From Phymatolithon calcareum (taxonomy: Eukaryota > Rhodophyta > Florideophyceae > Hapalidiales), in contig OZ345364.1 of the NCBI GenBank assembly GCA_977006965.1, positions 1,364,001 to 1,428,000 on the forward strand: DNA of 64,000 nt, given 5' to 3'. Below, piece by piece: positions 52,018 to 61,640 of this stretch (positions within the stretch are counted from its first letter, which is position 1; each line of letters starts with the position of its first letter). Below the pieces are notes generated by a model, which did not search any database, was not told where the DNA came from, and saw only the letters and a list, made by a program, of their open reading frames with translations. Made by a program: the position numbers and the translations under genes.

Positions 52018-53386
52018 GAAGGAGAGTAGAGTGATGAGTATCGAAAACAGCGACAAGCTGCCCCTGTTACTCAATTTGAGGCTTTGGGAGCTTTTAAAAT
52101 AAATCAACATAAGAAATACTACACTACCCTCGAACACCACACACGTTACGTGGTGCTCGCACGAATACCGGCTGCATATTGCATGTCTTGTCATAAACCT
52201 TGCGTGCTCGCGATTATGTTTTACAGTGGAGAAATCGAGGAACAAGCCATGAATTTGTAGTCTGTGGAAGAACAGCAGAACAAATTTAGCTATCCGTTTT
52301 TTCAAATTGTGATACTGAGCACAGCAGAAGCAGGGGTTTTCCAATTATGGCTTCGGCACGAGAACTGAATGCGGGCTGCGCAAATTTGAGAAGAGCTACA
52401 AAGCTAATTTAATACGGAGCATCGCATTTCCCTTGCAGTCTCAGGAGTAATTTTTTAATCCAGGTTTATTATTAAATAACCCCACAGACTTTCGAAGAAA
52501 TGGGCAAGGCTTCCTCAGCTGATGTCTGCCTTTGTGTAGCTCACGAAAACGCACCTCCTGAAAGGAGGACGGAAAAAAATTAGGATATCAGATAATTCTA
52601 TCTCGGTTTCAGACTTTTCTGTATAGTGCGCCGTGGACGACCCCGGGTAGCGAGGCATCTCCGATATGGGGGACCAATTCTCGCGGGTTGGGGGACTCGT
52701 TTTTTTAACCGCAAATTAGGATCAAGGCTTACACTCGTGAAAACGGTACACTTTTGATACAGAATTCTAGAATTTCAGCAAAATGTTACTCTATCATACG
52801 TGTTGAGGATGTGTTGAAGATGTGCCGCTCTTCGAAGAAGATGAAATCCTTCTGCTTAGCCGGGGCCTATCCGGGGACTGGACTTGCTCGAAAATTTAGC
52901 ACGTAGCCGGGGCCTCTTCGGGGTCTGGCGTTCCTCGATATGTTAGCACAGTATGATAACATGCTGATATCAGACTACGCGGGCATCACGGCGATGCCAA
53001 CTTTGAACTCTTCCAAAACATAGCGCCACCGATCGCTTCCATACGGCATCAATCTACAAGGCGCTCTTTGCCGTACTTGGGAACGGCGGATATACATCGA
53101 AGTACTTCTGGCTTAGAGGAGGCTGGAGATCGGCTCTCAATTAAGACCTCCACACATACTCAGACAACGATCACTCCTATCTTGCATTTATCAGCATTTT
53201 TGGGAACAGCCCGGGCACTTACTCTCCTTCCTGCGCTGGAACCGTGAATATTCCATTATATTTGTGAGTGTGGACATTCAACGCCGCTTGTGACTGAGAA
53301 TTTCTGTTTCTGAGGCATTGAGCATTCTGAGGGCGCATTTTGCTACTGGAGGGTCCATTCACAATCATGATTGATTCCTTGAAATA
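52018..53386. other. Intergenic region
   Basis: No gene is recognised. It contains the two-copy repeat at 52857-52950. Confidence 0.45.
52857..52950 (+). repeat. Tandem duplicate of a 47-bp unit
   Basis: The units at 52857-52903 and 52904-52950 begin TAGCCGGGGCCT and end TTAGCAC plus one base, with about nine differences. Confidence 0.8.
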
Positions 53387-54409
53387 ATGGAGTCACATAA
53401 CGGAAACAAAAATATCACGACCACGATTTCTTTGGCAAGGAAGGCTATAGAAGATGGTCAAAACGCTCGAAAACCTGTCAGTCCAGGTCAACAGCAGTTA
53501 CGGCCTCTACGTTTTGGCTTATACTACCCCGACTCACGTATGAATTGCGTCACATCACAGCGGGGAAATTCTGTCATTGCAGCATGGAGTGCTTACGAAA
53601 GCAGCAGATTCTTTCTGAACCGTAACGATCAAGACCAAGACTGGTTTGGGTCTAAAGTCGACGGGCCATTGTGGTTATCCATGGGTGTTGACAAAGTCAC
53701 AGGACGGCTTCGGCCGCCAGTGGCCAATATTCCAGCTCGTTTAACAGGGTCTAAGGACTTACGAGGTGCTACAGGGACAGCTACAATGGTCGTTAACAAC
53801 TTTGTCACAGTGCAGTCCAACCAACATTCTACTATTTTACAGCGCCCCCCGATTCAGAGCATTGAGGGCGATCCAGGAAGGCGCCTGTCCCAGATCCGTG
53901 GTACAGGACACCACCGTAAGCTTCCGAGTGGTTCACAGCAGCTCCGTATTACAAGCTTTCCTCATGTTCTCTCTAAAAGTCCACAGACAATGGAGATTCC
54001 ACTCGGGGAGACAGTTGTGAGGGAAATCGTCAGAAAGTGGGTTACTACAGATCATGTCAAGAAAGCTCACAAGCCAATGATGTTGTGGACATTAGAAGAA
54101 AGGAGTATCGGACGAGGAGGAAAAGTGGACAAGAAAGGGAATAAGAATCGCCAAAACCTGTACTCTCGGGCCAAAGTAATCTCCGTAGCATTTCTGCATG
54201 CCCTTCTCAGCATGTCCATTGATGAATATCAAGGCAAGTTTACTTCGCTTTTTAAGAAAGGTCAGTCCAGGAAGAATTACGAAATTTCTTCGAAGTACGT
54301 GGAAGAGAAGAATCTCATGCCAATCCTGAAATGCCAGCAAAAATGGATTGATCTGGCACATGAAGCCGTTCTGAAACAAGATGTTCAATCAGCTTTGCAG
54401 CTGCACTAG
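53387..54409 (+). CDS. Hypothetical protein, unrecognised
   Basis: A single frame of 340 codons starts at ATG 53387. The composition is basic, and Ser/Gln/Arg-rich in the first half. Aromatic-rich stretches (RFGLYYPDSRMNCV, then WSAYESSRFFLNRND) suggest a folded N-terminal domain. The C-terminal third (about 230-340) is predicted by eye to be helical (AKVISVAFLHALLSMSIDEY and similar). There is no signal peptide, membrane segment or familiar motif. It may be a host gene or an accessory gene of a mobile element, since a LINE relic lies upstream and a recombinase relic downstream. Gene status rests only on length and protein-like composition. Confidence 0.4.
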   Translation: MESHNGNKNITTTISLARKAIEDGQNARKPVSPGQQQLRPLRFGLYYPDSRMNCVTSQRGNSVIAAWSAYESSRFFLNRNDQDQDWFGSKVDGPLWLSMGVDKVTGRLRPPVANIPARLTGSKDLRGATGTATMVVNNFVTVQSNQHSTILQRPPIQSIEGDPGRRLSQIRGTGHHRKLPSGSQQLRITSFPHVLSKSPQTMEIPLGETVVREIVRKWVTTDHVKKAHKPMMLWTLEERSIGRGGKVDKKGNKNRQNLYSRAKVISVAFLHALLSMSIDEYQGKFTSLFKKGQSRKNYEISSKYVEEKNLMPILKCQQKWIDLAHEAVLKQDVQSALQLH

Positions 54410-55380
54410 AACTCGCGAAATGAAATAGAGTTCGTTGAGAAGTCATTAGAAGGTGTATTCTTGTCGATTCCCGTTGATTTGTATTCTAGTGCACAAACTT
54501 CATCAGCGCTTTTAAGAAACTTTGAAAGTGTATTATGATACTGCAGTCCATATGATGAAGGCACAAGTGTATCTCTGAAGATCCATAAATAAACTTTGGG
54601 AGTTCAGTATATAAAATGGAGCTCCATATCTTTAGGAGTACGCCCAATACTGAGATATAATCACAGTGAAAAGTCTGGATGTGTATATTTTGGAAATGTT
54701 TATGCATAGATGAAATGAATGTCCATTTTCAATTGAGAGCAGAGTAGGGTCATTGGAAAACACATGGCAGAGGCCATGTTAGAAATGCACTGATATAGCA
54801 AAGTACAACAACTTCTGAGCCTCCGTGCATATATGTGTTTCATAACTCGTTTATGGAGATAACATGATGTCCATGCTTCTGTAGCGGAAAAACTCCCATA
54901 CACGTAAGGATTGGAATGTTTTCAAGAAAGCTTATTGCTGCGAAAATCAAGACCATTGAGCATGACGTTGAATTAAACAGCTCCATTCTCCATTTAGGGA
55001 CTGAGAAGGAGTCTTTGAAACGGAAAATTGACGTGTTTATCTCCAGGAAATTACTGAAGCAGATTTGAAAGATAGCCTATTGATTATGCTAGAAAAGAAG
55101 TATTCAGTGTATGAAGGACAGGACTCACAAGACATGTTTGGTAGTATTCTGCTCCGCTCTTTCCACTTTAGACTGTAATGAAAACAACTGGACCATTCCG
55201 TTCTACGTATGTCACCAGAGACCTGGTGCGCTTGTGTTTGCTTTCTTAGTCGTCCTTGTGGTGCCTAGTATATTTTTGAATGAGCAGTGGGCGCTATAGC
55301 AATGTTCGAAGCACGTAAGTAATTAAACGTCAGTTTTAGGTACGGCCTGGGATACTAAGACCATCGATTGAACAGTATGT
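54410..55380. other. Intergenic region
   Basis: This AT-rich stretch has no recognised gene. A short frame at 55111-55299 has a hydrophobic C-terminus but is otherwise unsupported. Confidence 0.4.
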
Positions 55381-55880
55381 TCGGAAATCTTCTTTAGCTC
55401 TGATGGACATCCAATTCAGCACAGTTGGTCCATAGATTGTTCTGGACGCAACTCCAACCACTTTGGAAGCTCCTAATTTGTTCTGAAAGTACATTTAGAG
55501 ATGATGTATATCCACATGCGCTCAAACGGTTCATTGATTGTTCTGTGCTCACCTCCAACCACTTTGGAAGCTGCTAATATTTTCGGAAAGCACATTTAGC
55601 TCTGATGGACACCCATAAGGGCACAAACAGTCTACAGTTGTTCTCTGACAACACCAACCATTGTGGAAGCTCCTAATATGTTCGGAAAGATCATGTAGAT
55701 CCGATGGACATCCATGTGAGCACAAAAGGTCCATCAGTTGTTCTGTACATAACTTCAACCATTGTGAAAGCTCCGAATATATTCTGAAGGCACATTTTGC
55801 TCTGATGTACATCCAAATGAGCACAAATGGTCCAATGACTATTCTGGACACAAAACCAGAGTTATATTTCTCCAGAGAAG
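55381..55880. repeat. Minisatellite: five tandem units of about 100 bp
   Basis: Units start at 55381, 55482, 55582, 55681 and 55782 (spacings 101, 100, 99, 101). Each has TTC.GAAA, CTGATGGACATCC, a TTGTTCTG segment, CAACCA and TGGAAGCTCCTAAT in the same order. Units differ at many sites. The array ends about 25-40 bp before the recombinase stop codon. Confidence 0.92.
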
Positions 55881-55902
55881 TACAATTTATTGGCATTGAT
55901 CA

Positions 55903-57057
55903 TCAAGAACCGTAGCGAAGCTCTGTGGTACCGAGAGCGGTAAACCCTGCAAGGGCGTAAGAGTTCTCCTTGTCTACCACTCCGATGTAGAGCAGCATTT
56001 CGGAGAAGCTTTCCCACTTGAAGCACCGATATAGAGCGACAATATCCCAACGAAGGACGAAGTAGTAGTACCCTGCCCCTCCCCGCCTAGCGCTGTGCTC
56101 CGTAAGGTTTCCCGATATGCCGACACGCTCAGCCATTCTACCAATTGTGTTTCGATAGGTGTCGTGGTCCAATCGTCGCCCAGGTTGAATCCGGTTTGAA
56201 GACACCATAGGAAATAGAGGCCCTTCTGTTATTCCAAATGCTCGCAACACACACAGCCAACGTAGCAAAGCCGAAAGTCCACAAATCGATATGTGCAGCC
56301 CCCTCGTAAACTGAAAATGTGTTTTAGACGTCTGGTTGTTTTTCGTAATTTCCAGAGTTGCAACGATCGCAGCATCGATTGTATTTCCCGTGAATCTTAA
56401 GGATTCATGGTCTAAACGAAGCATTTCATCGGCCCACGAGACGGAAGAGAACTGCACACAGTTCATAATTGCGCACTCCATTTCCAAAATGTTAACGTCA
56501 ATGTCAGCAGTTACAGCTCGCTGAATAAACGGCTCCACGTAAGAATTAATGAGCAGTCGCACATCTTCGTGAGTTTCTTGATATGCTCGTTTCGTGATAT
56601 TTGAACCACATTCCTTCTGGGATCGAGTTAGGGCCTTGATAAGGACAGTTATATCGTCACACTTTCAAGGATTTCCTCTATAGCGCCCATTAGAGAGGTA
56701 CACATATGGCCCATTGTGCCCCCGAGATTGCCAATAGCTAACGATGGAGCTTCTTATATTAACGCCAGTGGTGTGTGCTCCAAGACCTTCATATCCTTGC
56801 GAAGGAGGACCACATCTTTCGAATATGAGTGCAAGAGCTATAGATACCGGATGGGATTCCTCCGATCTTTCCATATCAGGCACAATAGTGTCTGGATCCA
56901 GTCCTGCGCACCGGAGAGCAATATCATAGCGCTTCTGGTTTCCCTTGTACCTTATTTTCGTCGCATTTGACGTCGGATTTCGAACAATATTTCGAGCACG
57001 TTCAATTGCTCGTCGAGGTCCCGGCACTAATGGAAATGCAGCTGTTGGATTTGACAT
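55903..57057 (-). pseudogene. Tyrosine recombinase (phage-integrase fold) with one in-frame stop
   Basis: The frame has 384 codons from ATG 57057-57055 and is interrupted only by TGA at 56665-56667. The N-terminal part (about 1-130) looks like a core-binding DNA-binding domain. The catalytic part has HSARRGGAG with H321 and R324, W348 in FKWESFSE, and the nucleophile Y357 in MLLYIG. The His-to-Tyr spacing and the nine residues from W348 to Y357 are typical of tyrosine recombinases. The first catalytic Arg is not obvious: the expected site reads SVSWADEML, so it is missing or displaced. Such genes in eukaryotes are known from Crypton-like and DIRS-like elements. No RT belongs to it here, which favours a Crypton-like element. 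A 100-bp tandem array adjoins its 3' end. Confidence 0.8.
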
Positions 57058-57816
57058 TTCCAATCGAGGGATGAACTTTAGCTATGGTCAGGGAATATGT
57101 GCGAGCTTTCCGATCTCTTATTCGTGCCTTCAAACGCCTTCCCGCGTTTTTTTGCAACACGTGTCTGCTTTCGTTAGAATTGGGGGGTACAAAACCCGTT
57201 CTGATCGTCTAGAATATGCTGTTAGTGTCCGTATATCCAAGGTTTCGGCAATATAGAATTTGAACATTCATAAAAAAACGTAGTCTACATAACTGATTAT
57301 GGACACTCCGTTTTTATATTAGCTTGTATAACCAGACTGGAAGATTGCCGAACAACACCAGAAAAGGCTCCCTGCATCACTCTGTTTTCGTTTACATCCT
57401 CTATTTTCTCCGAAAGTAAAGTGGTTTCAATGGTGGACTAATCTCTCCTCCCGTCCTAGTTTCTGTGTTCTTCTTCTACTCTCCTGACAATCATCATGGG
57501 TCAGTAAGGTTTCGGGACTGTGATATCTTGTAGAAAACATCACATATCGGAACTCTCAAAATTATTCTTGTGTTGTCATTATATAGATGCGTTTCCATTT
57601 ATGTTCGGTTTCCATCCGGAAATAAATGGTAATACATCTTTCTTTCTGAGTATACATAAAAAATATGTATCCTCAAATTATGCATTAATGTCCAAACTCA
57701 GCGTGTAGGACCATCTGAGGAGTATGAGAGGTATGACAGCTTGACATCGTACATTTGGATCACTGTACGCGCTTTGTCCAGAGGTGGTTGTCCAGAAGGC
57801 ACCCAGTCAAGGCGCC
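57058..57816. other. Intergenic region between divergent genes
   Basis: No gene is seen. It separates the - strand recombinase from the + strand gene at 57817. Confidence 0.45.
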
Positions 57817-59199
57817 ATGGCGACTGTTCCTCTGTCTCTCCTCAATGTCACGTGGGTTCAAAGCGACGAAACCTTCCTCCATGCGCTTCGCCGCCGAATT
57901 TGGGCTGACCTTCTCCACCAGGCGAAAGAAATAGTTAAGGAAAAGTACGAAGATGAGGCTGCTCGAACCAGGGCGCTAAATTCAGTCGACATATTGGGCA
58001 GTATGACAGCGTCTGCTCCCGCCGTAAAAAATTCTACCGTTGCTGTCAAGAACTTGCGCCGCCAGATCTACGAAGTCGGGTACAAGAAAATCGCCATCGA
58101 TACTTTGGTCAAAAACTACACTCAAGAGGTTGGATACTCCGGTGCTAACGAAACCGCCATAGAAACATTATACAGTCCAAGCAGCGCTCGCCTGAATGCC
58201 GTACAGAATGGTCTGAAGAGATTTTCGATAATTTTGCAGCCAGTACAGCGGGCTGCAAATGGTAGTATTTTCGCCGATGTACCATTTGTGGTCTACCATG
58301 CATTGTTCTACCTCTTGGCAAAGAACTCAAACGCACATGTTGCCTCTTGGTGGACTATCACGGGGAACAAGACGCATTTTATAAAGCTGGCAATGATGGC
58401 GTGGCCGTACGGTCTTGATGCTTCCACAAAAACCAAAGTCGATGCTGGATGTCGCATTATCTGGGAGACAATTGGGCTTTTAACTGCCTTACTAAACGGG
58501 AATGATGATATTCTAAACGCTGGTCGAGCCATAAACAAGAACGTGGAGTCCTGGTTAAAGGACTTGAACAATGACACACCTGAAGATGAATCGTGTTCAG
58601 TGGTCTACTTGGAGTCGGTTGAGAGCACTTGCCTTCTGCGATACATACAGAGTCTGAACTACGCCACTGGACGTTCTTTGGAATCGCTTTGGAAGCATTC
58701 CGAGAACTCTGCGAAGCTTCTCAAAAAGCGAAAAGTCGGGTCAACTACCGATCTGGAGGCGAAAGTGCACTCCCACGCGTATTTTAACGAGAATATTCTG
58801 CTCTCTTCTGCTCTTTCCACAGCCCTGGTTGTCCCAGGGCAAGCAGTTTGGGGAGCTGTTGTTGACGCTTTCACGGCCATCAAAAACGACACAGTGCTAC
58901 ATGACGCTTTGACCAAAATCTGTGAGTTAGAGAAGAGCCGACTTGCAATTCCGGGCCTGGAGTACCCACGCAACGCGAAACAACTTGCCGAAGTGATGCG
59001 GATGGCACTGTTTATGCACAATTTCGGCGAGAACTTTGCGATTCACATACCCGCGGGCAAGGTCGTCGGTTTAATTTTACGTCGCATCGACTCAGACGGC
59101 AAACCCGCGGATAAGAAACGAGCGCTAGAGAATGACAACAATGAAGACCCAGATGAAGTTGTTGAAGACGACGGGAATGCCAGCGATGACTGGCTTTGA
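57817..59199 (+). CDS. Hypothetical protein with acidic C-terminus
   Basis: The protein has 460 residues from ATG 57817; the frame opens 11 codons earlier at a GTG. It appears mostly alpha-helical. The central part has aromatic and hydrophobic runs (VPFVVYHALFYLLAKNSNAH, then WWTITG and MAWPYGLDAS). The last 30 residues are strongly acidic after a lysine cluster (PADKKRALENDNNEDPDE, ending DDWL). There is no signal peptide and no clear transmembrane helix. I do not recognise the family. Helical make-up with an acidic tail is seen in many proteins, including viral nucleoproteins and chaperone-like proteins, but nothing here identifies either. The intact length of the frame supports a real gene. 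Confidence 0.6.
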   Translation: MATVPLSLLNVTWVQSDETFLHALRRRIWADLLHQAKEIVKEKYEDEAARTRALNSVDILGSMTASAPAVKNSTVAVKNLRRQIYEVGYKKIAIDTLVKNYTQEVGYSGANETAIETLYSPSSARLNAVQNGLKRFSIILQPVQRAANGSIFADVPFVVYHALFYLLAKNSNAHVASWWTITGNKTHFIKLAMMAWPYGLDASTKTKVDAGCRIIWETIGLLTALLNGNDDILNAGRAINKNVESWLKDLNNDTPEDESCSVVYLESVESTCLLRYIQSLNYATGRSLESLWKHSENSAKLLKKRKVGSTTDLEAKVHSHAYFNENILLSSALSTALVVPGQAVWGAVVDAFTAIKNDTVLHDALTKICELEKSRLAIPGLEYPRNAKQLAEVMRMALFMHNFGENFAIHIPAGKVVGLILRRIDSDGKPADKKRALENDNNEDPDEVVEDDGNASDDWL

Positions 59200-59418
59200 G
59201 CTTTTCGCATGCGTCTTCGCACATAAGGCCATGCTCTAGTTGTTTTATGTATCTGCGTTTTTTTCCATCTGCCATGTTCCCCATGCCTTTCGTCTTGAAA
59301 AATCCATTTTAGTTAAACAAGGCCTCATCGCGTACGCGTAAAGTCGGACTGCGCGCACTTTTCTGTGAGTCGTCAAACGGGCTTTATCAGTGGCCGATGC
59401 AGTAATTATTTGTTTGTA

Positions 59419-59838
59419 TCAAACGTGGTCCGATGGGCGTAGTCCCCCGGAAAGAAAAATCCTATTTATTCCATTCAATTTCATAATCCCCGAATGAGTC
59501 CCCCAGACTTGAAGATACAAGCGTCCTTGTGTGTTCATTTGTGAAACATTTAGGTGCTTTGTGATCCGTGCACCGAGCTCGTTTGACAGCGGATATGTCA
59601 GCACATCGTAACCACGCATGGGATGCAGCGTGGTACTCGTGTAGGCCCTATCGACGAAGCGTGAGGACTTCGTCACTAAAGACGATTTTGCGCTGATGGC
59701 ATGGCACTTATCTTGAAATAGAGATCTTGCTCGGAGTTGAGGTCTTTTCTTGATACTACATTCTTGTTCGGTGTTACAGGTCTTCTCCATTTCCGAAGCG
59801 GTGTTACGGTTGATTTTATGGTTAAGCAGTTTACGCAT
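59419..59838 (-). CDS. Possible small protein, unsupported by homology
   Basis: A 139-codon frame starts at ATG 59838-59836. It is basic, with no domain or signal recognised. It is listed because it is the only ATG-led frame of this length in the gap. It could be chance. Confidence 0.2.
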   Translation of the reverse strand: MRKLLNHKINRNTASEMEKTCNTEQECSIKKRPQLRARSLFQDKCHAISAKSSLVTKSSRFVDRAYTSTTLHPMRGYDVLTYPLSNELGARITKHLNVSQMNTQGRLYLQVWGTHSGIMKLNGINRIFLSGGLRPSDHV

Positions 59839-60732
59839 TGTGTGGCGGATGCCTTGCTGTCTCCTTGAGCCTCAGGAGAGAGGCTGTAAGAGCGTTTCTA
59901 AATTTTAATAATCAACTCAGCCATCGGGGGTGTGGGGCGCTTGAGGAGCTCCACTGGGTAATTTCATTTCTGCAGTTAAGTCACTCCTTTCGAGGTCAAA
60001 GAGCCTCTCAAGTGCGCCGTCCTGGTTATTGAATGGATATTTTTCTGTACTTGGGTAGGCAACAACATTGTAAATTTACATTAAACTTCAATACTATGAG
60101 TCTAAATCTTGTACGGAAAGCCTGAGCGTATTCCAGTTCATGTCATAGAGCGAAACGCAGTCTGAAGTTGCATTGATGCTGTTGCAGTCCTGCAGGGCAG
60201 AATAAAAGGAGTAGGACTTTATCCGCGAGGACTGCAATATGGTTTTCGGAAAAAAGCTTTCTGAACGGACTTTCAGGAGTATATATCTTGTAACGAACGC
60301 GGTTATAATTGCATTGTTAAGTGTGTTGCTATTTCGAGGAGGAGGGTACCCTGCACAGCAATGTCGTCCGTGAGGGTTCCTTTACTAGAAAATGTGCCGT
60401 TTAAATGGCATTTCAGTTTGCTTATGACAGGAATGCTGCCGCAGGATATCTAAAGTGTGCGTTTCTCAACATATAGAGGGCCTCTAAGATGATCCTGAAC
60501 TGGATCCATTCTGGGTGCTGGCGTATCTGCTTCCAGCAAGTACTGCGGCACACCACTACACGGTGGCATCCGTGAATGGATGGTGATCAGCTGGCGGCAA
60601 GGGTGATCGTCGTGGAATCCATCATCCCGGCGGGAGCCAAGAGGCAACGCGACCTTCGGTTCCCCGTGCAAGAGCTGAACCATTATTGACTCATACGCGT
60701 TGGAAACCAACCACATCGTCGGAAACACAGAT

Positions 60733-60890
60733 GCTCGTCCAATGGCACGTATAAGTGTCAGTCGTATGTAGAAAAAATATCCAAATTATTAATCCCCTGG
60801 TGCCATATTAGTAACAATTTGGCACCATGGGATTAATAATTTGGATATTTTTTCTACATGACTGACGCGTATACGTGCCATTGGACGAGC
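60733..60890. repeat. Long hairpin (inverted repeat, arms about 72 bp)
   Basis: The left arm 60733-60805 and right arm 60820-60890 pair along almost all of their length (GCTCGTCCAATGGCACGTAT at the base, AAATTATTAATCCC near the loop) with a few mismatches and a one- or two-base bulge. The loop is 14 bases. Weaker pairing goes on outward to about 60712 and 60910. Confidence 0.92.
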
Positions 60891-61495
60891 ACCTTTGTTC
60901 CCGACGGTGGTAAGGTTATTGTGCTGATTCTGATTACTGTAGTATCATTGACGTTCCGATTTCAATCGCGATTGATATTTTACCATTTGTCCAAACGTGA
61001 GGAAAGTCGGCACCGCACCCTCAATGAGATTTCAATCGGCACTGAAAATTCATTTTTCTTGAAAATGGAACTACTATATTTAGATGTACAATGCTTTATA
61101 GGCTAAATAGTAAACTTAGCGCATTGGCCAGCTGTGGTGAAAATACTATCGTACCGCAAGTCCCTTGTTTCTGTTCTTTTTTGTCTAGGACAACGAAACG
61201 CGACTGATAGTGGGCAGGGCATACTGGTAAGTTTATTCTACATCAAAAAACTCAATTCGACTGACATTGTTTCCATGCAATTTCTGGACAACATTATGTT
61301 GTAGTCCATCATGGACGACGCCCAATTTTGCCTCGAACGCATAAATGAAAAAAAACAAAAAAAATTCTGGAGGGCGAGTCAGTGAGTGGTGAGGAAATTG
61401 GCGTTTCTTTTATTTTAGAAACTCCAGGAGCCGATAAGAGCAAATTCCCGTGTACTGGACAACGGTCCCGTATCCCAAGAAAATCACGTATCATC

Positions 61496-61514
61496 TCATC
61501 ATCATCATCATCAT
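61496..61514 (+). repeat. ATC trinucleotide microsatellite
   Basis: About six consecutive TCA/ATC units lie just before the upstream ATG of the next gene. Confidence 0.9.
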
Positions 61515-61640
61515 GACATGGCTACAGCTGTATCCCAAGTGTGTCAGCTTAAAGGACATCATTCGCCTTGCATATTTCACGTGAGCGTGCAGATTGGCAC
61601 TCACTACTCTGGAGCTGGACTGTGCCAGAAGAATTTCACC

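Larger units (their letters stand above)
59200..61492. other. Intergenic region with a long hairpin
   Basis: No firm gene is seen. Possible short frames lie on the - strand at 59419-59838 and 60450-60728, neither with a recognised domain. The hairpin at 60733-60890 is the notable structure. Confidence 0.45.

Noticed and set aside
55381-55880. CRISPR-like array
   Set aside because: The units are contiguous 100-bp tandem repeats without unique spacers, in a eukaryotic context.
55549-55896. Cys-containing - strand frame over the tandem repeat
   Set aside because: The unit length of 99-101 bp does not keep a frame, and the frame simply follows the repeat.
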